64,000 nt of DNA from Dickeya undicola (GTDB taxonomy: Bacteria; Pseudomonadota; Gammaproteobacteria; Enterobacterales; Enterobacteriaceae). The stretch is taken from assembly GCF_000784735.1 (NCBI RefSeq), contig NZ_JSYG01000021.1, forward strand, positions 99,775 through 163,774, read 5' to 3'. Shown here in pieces: positions 59,223 through 64,000 of the stretch (the stretch's first letter is position 1; every line of letters begins with the position of its first letter). Under the pieces are notes generated by a model that saw nothing but the letters and a program-made list of their open reading frames with translations, searched no databases and was not told the DNA's origin. The translations under genes and the position numbers were made by a program.

Positions 59223-60437
59223 TTAACCCACCACATGTGACATCGTGCTTTTTGCCGTCCACTTTCGTTCAGAAAACGCCGCCAGCACGGCAATCATGAT
59301 CGCCACCACTCCAGCGACCGTCGCCATCGCGAGTGCATAGTTATGATTGTGAGCTTCAGCAATGCCCGCCTGTAACGTGGCATTCACCGACGCAATCAGG
59401 TTGCCGAGCTGGTAGACAAAACCGGGGAGCACCGCCCGTGTATTGCTCGGCACCAGCTCATTCAGGAAGGTCGGAATCACCCCCCAGGCTCCTTGCACCA
59501 TGAACTGCATCAAAAATGCCCCTAATCCCAGAGCCCAGGGGCCATGCGAGAACGCCCACAACGGGATCACCGGCAATGCGAGCAACGCAGCGACCATAAT
59601 TGCTTTCTTCCGGCCAATGCGTTCCGACAGCGTACCGAAGAAAATGCCGCCGATGATAGAAGCAATATTGTAGCTGATAGCGATCATACTGACGGTTTTC
59701 GCATCAAAACCATGCTGAATCTTTAGAAATGCCGGATACAGATCTTGCGTGCCATGGCTAAAGAAATTGAACGATGCCATCAGCACCACCAGATAAAGAC
59801 AAAGTTTCCAGTGCGTCTTTAACACCGGCAATAACGCTGTACTTTCCTTACGCACCCGAGCAGCACGCCATACCGGTGATTCTTCTACACAAAAATAAAT
59901 AAACGGCAGCAGCAAAATAGGAACCGCACCAATGATAAACATGCCACGCCAGCCGATCTGATCAAACAACAAGCCATAAACCACCGCCGCCAGCAAGTAA
60001 CCAAACGGATAACCAGCCTGAAAAATACCAGACATCAACCCACGGGAACGATCTGGAATGGTTTCCATCGCCAGCGAGGACGCCACCCCCCAAATTCCCC
60101 CCATCGCTACGCCATACAGCACCCTCAACAGCAGGAATACCGTAATACTCGGTGCGGCAGCAGATAACAGTTCAAATACTGAGAACAGCACAATATTCAG
60201 CATCAGAATCGGCTTGCGGCCGAACTTCTCCGCCAGCCGTCCTAACAGCAGCGCACCGATAGGGCGCACAGCCAGTGTCAACAGAATGGCCAGCGTCACC
60301 TGTTCCATGCTGACAGAAAAAGCATGGGCAAGTTCGCTAAGCAGAAAAACCAGTATGAAGAAATCAAATGCATCCAGCGCCCAGCTCAAAAAGCTGGCAA
60401 TCGCTGCATTACGTTGCAGGGTAGTCCAACCAAACAT
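59223..60437 (-). CDS. MFS transporter, carboxylate/sialate symporter type
   Basis: A 404-residue, twelve-segment major facilitator protein. Signature loops: GRLAEKFGRKPIL after segment 2 and GTLSERIGRKKAIM between segments 8 and 9. The motif WALDAFDFFIL in segment 1 and the sequence RVLYGVAMGGIWG resemble the sialate/lactate:H+ symporter group (SHS) and aromatic-acid symporters. The substrate is not identifiable. It ends 69 bases before the ilv promoter on the same strand, with no clear terminator between; E. coli has no transporter here. Confidence 0.8.
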   Translation of the reverse strand: MFGWTTLQRNAAIASFLSWALDAFDFFILVFLLSELAHAFSVSMEQVTLAILLTLAVRPIGALLLGRLAEKFGRKPILMLNIVLFSVFELLSAAAPSITVFLLLRVLYGVAMGGIWGVASSLAMETIPDRSRGLMSGIFQAGYPFGYLLAAVVYGLLFDQIGWRGMFIIGAVPILLLPFIYFCVEESPVWRAARVRKESTALLPVLKTHWKLCLYLVVLMASFNFFSHGTQDLYPAFLKIQHGFDAKTVSMIAISYNIASIIGGIFFGTLSERIGRKKAIMVAALLALPVIPLWAFSHGPWALGLGAFLMQFMVQGAWGVIPTFLNELVPSNTRAVLPGFVYQLGNLIASVNATLQAGIAEAHNHNYALAMATVAGVVAIMIAVLAAFSERKWTAKSTMSHVVG

Positions 60438-60781
60438 AATTTTTATCCTGATAGTGAAACAGCTTCATGTCATTAACAGGCTGAACGGCAAACCACGCCG
60501 CAGTCGATGAGGCGATGTGAAAATCGCAGATGATATTTTAAATATTTGTTAAATACGCCACTCATGACCATCGGGCAATGCTGTGCTCGACATGAATCTG
60601 TTGCGAATACGGCCACCTTGTAACTTTTTATTAACAATGACAGGAAGCACGCACACAATTTTATGAACCACGCCTGAAATAGCAGATTGTTTTATGGCAA
60701 CACCTCGCAAAGTGGCCATCACCTCGATGTCACTTTGCGACCGGAACGGCATGATGCTCGTCTCACAAGGAGGAACGAGCA
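60438..60781. other. MFS transporter-yifB intergenic region
   Basis: A 344-base gap between divergent genes. It should hold both promoters, and the yifB ribosome site AGGA is at its right end. Two short minus-strand frames (60473-60658 and 60549-60830) show no family features. I see nothing else in it. Confidence 0.5.
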
Positions 60782-62308
60782 ATGACACTGGCTGTGACCT
60801 ACACACGAGCCACCATCGGTATGCAGGCACCGGAAGTTTCGATTGAAGTGCATATCAGTAATGGCCTGCCTGCACTGACACTGGTCGGCTTACCGGAAAC
60901 CACGGTCAAGGAGGCACGAGATCGGGTGCGCAGTGCGCTAATCAATTGCGGCTTCACCTTTCCCGCCAAGCGGATTACCGTCAATCTGGCACCTGCGGAC
61001 CTACCGAAAGAAGGGGGGCGATATGATCTCCCTATCGCGCTGGCCATTCTGGCCGCCTCAGAGCAGATTGCTGGCGAGAAACTTGCTCAATATGAGTTCC
61101 TCGGCGAGCTAGGGCTGTCAGGCAGCCTGAGAGGCGTTCATGGCGCTATTCCGGCGGCGATGGCGTCGCAAAAAGCAGGTAGGGGGCTGATTCTGCCTGA
61201 GGACAACAAAATGGAAATTACGCTGGTTCCGCATGGCGATACGTTGCTGGCTAATCACCTGTTGCAGGTCTGCGCCTTTCTGCAAGGCGAAACACCGCTG
61301 CTGCGTGGCAACGATATTACGCCAGAAGCGTCGCCCCATACGCCGATAGCAGACCTGAAGGACATCATCGGCCAGGAGCAAGCCAAACGCGCACTGGAAA
61401 TCGCAGCGGCGGGAGGACATAACCTGCTGTTACTCGGTCCGCCGGGCACCGGGAAAACCATGCTAGCCAGCCGTCTCCCTGGGCTGCTTCCACCGCTTGA
61501 TGATGAGGAGGCACTAGAAAGTGCGGCCATCAACAGCCTGATTGACATTCAGCCTAGCCTGTCTCAATGGCGTAACCGGCCTTTTCGTTCTCCTCACCAT
61601 ACCGCATCCATTACTGCACTGGTCGGTGGCGGCGTACTACCCAAACCTGGCGAAATCTCGCTGGCGCATAACGGCGTATTGTTTTTGGATGAATTGCCGG
61701 AATTTGAACGACGGGTACTGGACTCACTGCGAGAACCGTTGGAATCAGGCGAAATAGTAATATCCCGAACTCGCGCCAAAGTCTGTTATCCTGCACGTTT
61801 CCAGTTGGTGGCTGCCATGAACCCCAGCCCGTCAGGTCACTATCAGGGTATCCACAATCGCATACCTGCACAGCAAATTCTGCGTTACCTCAACCGACTC
61901 TCGGGCCCATTTCTGGATCGCTTTGACTTATCCATTGAAGTGCCATTGTTACCCCCCGGAATTCTTCGCCAGCAAACACGCATTGGCGAAGACAGTGCAA
62001 CCGTGCGGGAACGAGTATTTGAAGCCAGAAAGCGGCAACTAGCCCGCGTCGGTAGAATCAACGCTCACATGAAATCGGACGACATCGCCTGTTACTGTCG
62101 ATTGAAAAACGAAGATGCAGCCTATCTGGAAGAGGTGATGAGCAAATTAGGGCTGTCGGTCAGAGCCTGGCATCGAATACTAAAAGTCTCGCGTACCATT
62201 GCCGATCTGGCAGGGGAAGACCAGATTCGTCGCACTCATTTGTCAGAGGCGCTCAGTTATCGCTGTATGGATCGCTTGCTGATTCAGTTACACAAGAATC
62301 TGGCATGA
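60782..62308 (+). CDS. yifB: AAA ATPase YifB (ComM/Mg-chelatase-like)
   Basis: A 508-residue AAA+ protein. Its relative ComM drives branch migration in natural transformation. The N-terminal Lon-like domain (about 1-175) contains GLPALTLVGLPETTVKEARDRV. The ATPase has Walker A LLGPPGTGKTML and Walker B GVLFLDELPEF, and the C-terminus carries the Mg-chelatase domain (LSVRAWHRILKVSRTIADLAG). In the E. coli position, next to maoP/hdfR. Confidence 0.94.
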   Translation: MTLAVTYTRATIGMQAPEVSIEVHISNGLPALTLVGLPETTVKEARDRVRSALINCGFTFPAKRITVNLAPADLPKEGGRYDLPIALAILAASEQIAGEKLAQYEFLGELGLSGSLRGVHGAIPAAMASQKAGRGLILPEDNKMEITLVPHGDTLLANHLLQVCAFLQGETPLLRGNDITPEASPHTPIADLKDIIGQEQAKRALEIAAAGGHNLLLLGPPGTGKTMLASRLPGLLPPLDDEEALESAAINSLIDIQPSLSQWRNRPFRSPHHTASITALVGGGVLPKPGEISLAHNGVLFLDELPEFERRVLDSLREPLESGEIVISRTRAKVCYPARFQLVAAMNPSPSGHYQGIHNRIPAQQILRYLNRLSGPFLDRFDLSIEVPLLPPGILRQQTRIGEDSATVRERVFEARKRQLARVGRINAHMKSDDIACYCRLKNEDAAYLEEVMSKLGLSVRAWHRILKVSRTIADLAGEDQIRRTHLSEALSYRCMDRLLIQLHKNLA

Positions 62309-62347
62309 ACTCAAGCCAGCATCCGCTAGTCAGCGGTAAACATAAAA

Positions 62348-62365
62348 ATGGGGCCGTAGCCCCAT
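62348..62365. terminator. Terminator between convergent yifB and maoP
   Basis: Perfect stem ATGGGGC / GCCCCAT with loop CGTA. The minus strand continues TTTTTATG, so it mainly serves maoP; yifB ends 39 bases away. Confidence 0.7.
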
Positions 62366-62370
62366 TCGGA

Positions 62371-62709
62371 TTAATCATCGCTTTCCGTATACTCTTCCAC
62401 GGTGTCCATTTGCGGCTTGCCGCCAGACAACGTATGGAAGCGTTTAGGACGACGAATACGACTAACGTACTTCGCCCAGATTTTTTCCAACTCGGTCTGT
62501 GCTGCGCGCTCACCGCGACATACAGCAACAAACTGAATCTCTTCCTCTGTCACCGGATGACGTTTGCCCGAATCAAGTTCGTTAAATGCCTGTCCATGAC
62601 GCTCCAGCAGTTGAGCTTCTTTAATCGTAAAGTCACCATGCCGGGAAAAACCACGTGGATAGAATTTGTTATCAAAAAAACGACTGGTTGTTGAGAAGCT
62701 TTCCGCCAT
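62371..62709 (-). CDS. maoP: Macrodomain Ori organisation protein MaoP (YifE)
   Basis: E. coli MaoP, with the cis site maoS, organises the Ori macrodomain of the chromosome. It has 112 residues of the DUF413 family: [39 protein letters not shown] and [15 protein letters not shown] followed by [14 protein letters not shown] agree with E. coli YifE. Convergent with yifB and divergent from hdfR, the E. coli arrangement. Confidence 0.93.
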   Translation of the reverse strand: MAESFSTTSRFFDNKFYPRGFSRHGDFTIKEAQLLERHGQAFNELDSGKRHPVTEEEIQFVAVCRGERAAQTELEKIWAKYVSRIRRPKRFHTLSGGKPQMDTVEEYTESDD

Positions 62710-62828
62710 CTTACACGCTCCTAATTCTCATATGGTCGTGCCGTTTATGGCGCGGAGTATTAGATAGGCTTGACTTCCTGTAAAACAAAACATTTAAATC
62801 ATGACGACAAAAATTTTTGGAGGAAAGC

Positions 62829-63653
62829 ATGGATACCGACTTACTGAAAACCTTTCTGGAAGTCAGCCGAACAAGACACTTCGGCCGGGCGGCCGAATCC
62901 TTGTATCTGACACAGTCAGCGGTGAGCTTTCGTATCAGGCAACTTGAAAATCAACTGGGTGCCAACTTATTCACCCGACACCGTAATAATATTCGCCTGA
63001 CACCTGCCGGAGAACGCCTGCTGCCTTACGCAGAAAACCTGATTGGCACCTGGCAAATCGCCAAAAAAGAGGTCGCTCGCTCCCAACAGCACAGCCAACT
63101 GTCTATAGGCGCTACAGCTTCGCTCTGGGAAGCATTCCTGACGCCCTGGCTAAATGAACTCTATCAGCAGCGCCCGCTATTGCAGTTAGAGGCAAGAATC
63201 GCGCTGCGACAAACACTGATTAAGCAACTCCATGAACGCCAGCTAGATTTACTGATCACCACCGAATCGCCGAAGATGGATGAACTTTCTTGCCAGTTAT
63301 TGGGTAATTTCTCTTTGTCTTTATTTGCTACGGATGCGACATCAACAGAGGAGCGCCCCTATATTAGACTGGAATGGGGGGCTGATTTTCATCAATATGA
63401 AAATCACTGGCTGCCCGGAGATCAAGTACCGTCGCTCACAACTTCTTCCGCACACCTGACACGACAATTGATGTCAACCATCGGTGGTTGTGCGTTTCTC
63501 CCCAGTGACTGGTCACAGAACTATCCAGAACTGCATCCAATCCCAGAGGCTAATATCGTGGTTCGCCCCTGCTATGCAGTCTGGCTTGAAAACAGCGATC
63601 AACAGGAGCTGATTAAGCAATTACTGAAAACTCCGCTGAATATAGCCTCTTAA
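62829..63653 (+). CDS. hdfR: LysR-type regulator HdfR
   Basis: E. coli HdfR represses flhDC, the flagellar master operon, and acts on gltBD. It has 274 residues from ATG 62829, with the ribosome site AGGA just before it; a TTG at 62817 is an unlikely alternative. The helix-turn-helix [36 protein letters not shown] is identical to that of E. coli as I remember it. The effector domain is more divergent but keeps [12 protein letters not shown] and [12 protein letters not shown]. Confidence 0.94.
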   Translation: MDTDLLKTFLEVSRTRHFGRAAESLYLTQSAVSFRIRQLENQLGANLFTRHRNNIRLTPAGERLLPYAENLIGTWQIAKKEVARSQQHSQLSIGATASLWEAFLTPWLNELYQQRPLLQLEARIALRQTLIKQLHERQLDLLITTESPKMDELSCQLLGNFSLSLFATDATSTEERPYIRLEWGADFHQYENHWLPGDQVPSLTTSSAHLTRQLMSTIGGCAFLPSDWSQNYPELHPIPEANIVVRPCYAVWLENSDQQELIKQLLKTPLNIAS

Positions 63654-63672
63654 ACCATTGCCAATGGCTATA

Positions 63673-63710
63673 CGATCTGCCTGAAAGTCCTACGGACTTT
63701 CGGAAGATCG
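63673..63710 (+). terminator. Hairpin downstream of hdfR
   Basis: CGATCT...GAAAGTCC / GGACTTTC...AGATCG, 19 bases past the hdfR stop. No U tract follows, so a terminator role is uncertain. Confidence 0.4.
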
Positions 63711-63854
63711 ATAGCTCACATAACCCATGGTATTACTCTTCGCAAGTATACTTACCCCAGTTAAGCTTCAGTAATGACATACCCAGCGACCTAAGTCAGG
63801 AATGCATCATTGACATGCTCATAAGAAGGGAAGTTCGAAATGAAACGATGGACG

Positions 63855-63893
63855 AAAAAAAACCCTTCACGCTAGCGTGAAGGGCTATTTTTG
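63855..63893 (-). terminator. Terminator after tRNA-Trp
   Basis: Perfect 22-base palindrome CCCTTCACGC / GCGTGAAGGG (63863-63884) with an A run on one side and ATTTTT on the other; it would end the rRNA-aspT-trpT transcript and could also end hdfR messages. Confidence 0.85.
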
Positions 63894-63896
63894 GTT

Positions 63897-63972
63897 TGGC
63901 AGGGGCGGAGAGGCTCGAACTCCCAACACCCGGTTTTGGAGACCGGTGCTCTACCAATTGAACTACGCCCCT
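63897..63972 (-). tRNA. trpT: tRNA-Trp (CCA)
   Basis: A 76-nt tRNA starting AGGGGCGTAGTTCAATTGG; anticodon CCA in GGTCTCCAAAACC, CCA end encoded. In E. coli trpT is the last gene after rrnC. Confidence 0.95.
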
Positions 63973-63980
63973 AAATAGGG

Positions 63981-64000
63981 TGGCGGTGCGGACGGGACTC
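63981..64000 (-). tRNA. aspT: tRNA-Asp, 3' end (cut by window edge)
   Basis: The last 20 bases, GAGTCCCGTCCGCACCGCCA, fit the T arm and acceptor of enterobacterial tRNA-Asp with CCA encoded. Position upstream of trpT supports aspT at the end of an rRNA operon beyond the window. Confidence 0.75.

Noticed and set aside
60549..60830. 93-codon minus-strand frame overlapping the yifB start
   Set aside because: It overlaps the conserved yifB N-terminus and ribosome site; no family resemblance.

Overview
The window reads as a chromosomal segment of a soft-rot enterobacterium, most probably Dickeya. Backbone genes match Escherichia coli in order and in protein sequence (uvrD-xerC-dapF, cyaA/hemCDXY, argX-hisR-leuT-proM, the enterobacterial common antigen genes, rho-trxA-rhlB-gppA, rep-ppiC, ilvLGMEDA-ilvY-ilvC, yifB-maoP-hdfR, trpT-aspT). 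A secreted exo-polygalacturonosidase nearly identical to the Dickeya PehX I remember sits among them. All assignments come from reading the sequence and recalling families; no database was searched.

Layout. 1-4.2 kb: the 5' part of uvrD behind a LexA box, then the overlapping yigB-xerC-yigA-dapF-lptM run, all on the minus strand. 4.2-11.7 kb: cyaY (+), cyaA (-, TTG start, conserved CRP site) and hemCDXY (+). 11.7-12.3 kb has no protein gene but carries the GlmZ small RNA (-) with a sigma-54-type promoter and candidate GlrR sites. 12.3-17.8 kb: a six-gene minus-strand operon (fumarase/lyase-superfamily enzyme, GNAT acetyltransferase, amino-acid ABC importer, M20 deacylase). Its content fits uptake and breakdown of S-(2-succino)cysteine or a similar N-acetylated succinyl-thiol; this is the most interesting metabolic system here. 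18-20.5 kb: an NTF2-like protein, four tRNA genes and a YifK-type amino-acid permease. 20.7-31.8 kb: the ECA cluster wecA-wzzE-wecBC-wecDE-wzxE-wecF-wzyE-wecG, lacking rffG and rffH. 31.9-36.9 kb: rho and trxA (-), rhlB and gppA (+). 37-38.9 kb: pehX with a KdgR box, inserted between gppA and rep. 38.9-41.4 kb: rep (-) and ppiC (+). 41.4-41.8 kb: a nested-palindrome element. 41.8-47.8 kb: divergent putA and putP, separated by an ERIC element and PutA-type operator motifs. 47.8-58.9 kb: an orphan membrane-anchored protein, ilvC/ilvY, two conserved proteins of unknown function, and the ilvGMEDA operon with its leader peptide and attenuator. 59-63.7 kb: an MFS transporter, yifB, maoP, hdfR. The window ends in tRNA-Trp and the 3' end of tRNA-Asp, which in E. 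coli follow an rRNA operon.

How the genes connect. cyaA supplies cAMP, and the CRP site in its own promoter suggests feedback. hemCDXY runs from porphobilinogen to uroporphyrinogen III. The wec genes make and assemble ECA but must take dTDP-glucose-derived precursors from elsewhere. ilv genes make branched-chain amino acids under attenuation plus IlvY control. putAP oxidises and imports proline. pehX is the only obvious plant-interaction gene in the window.
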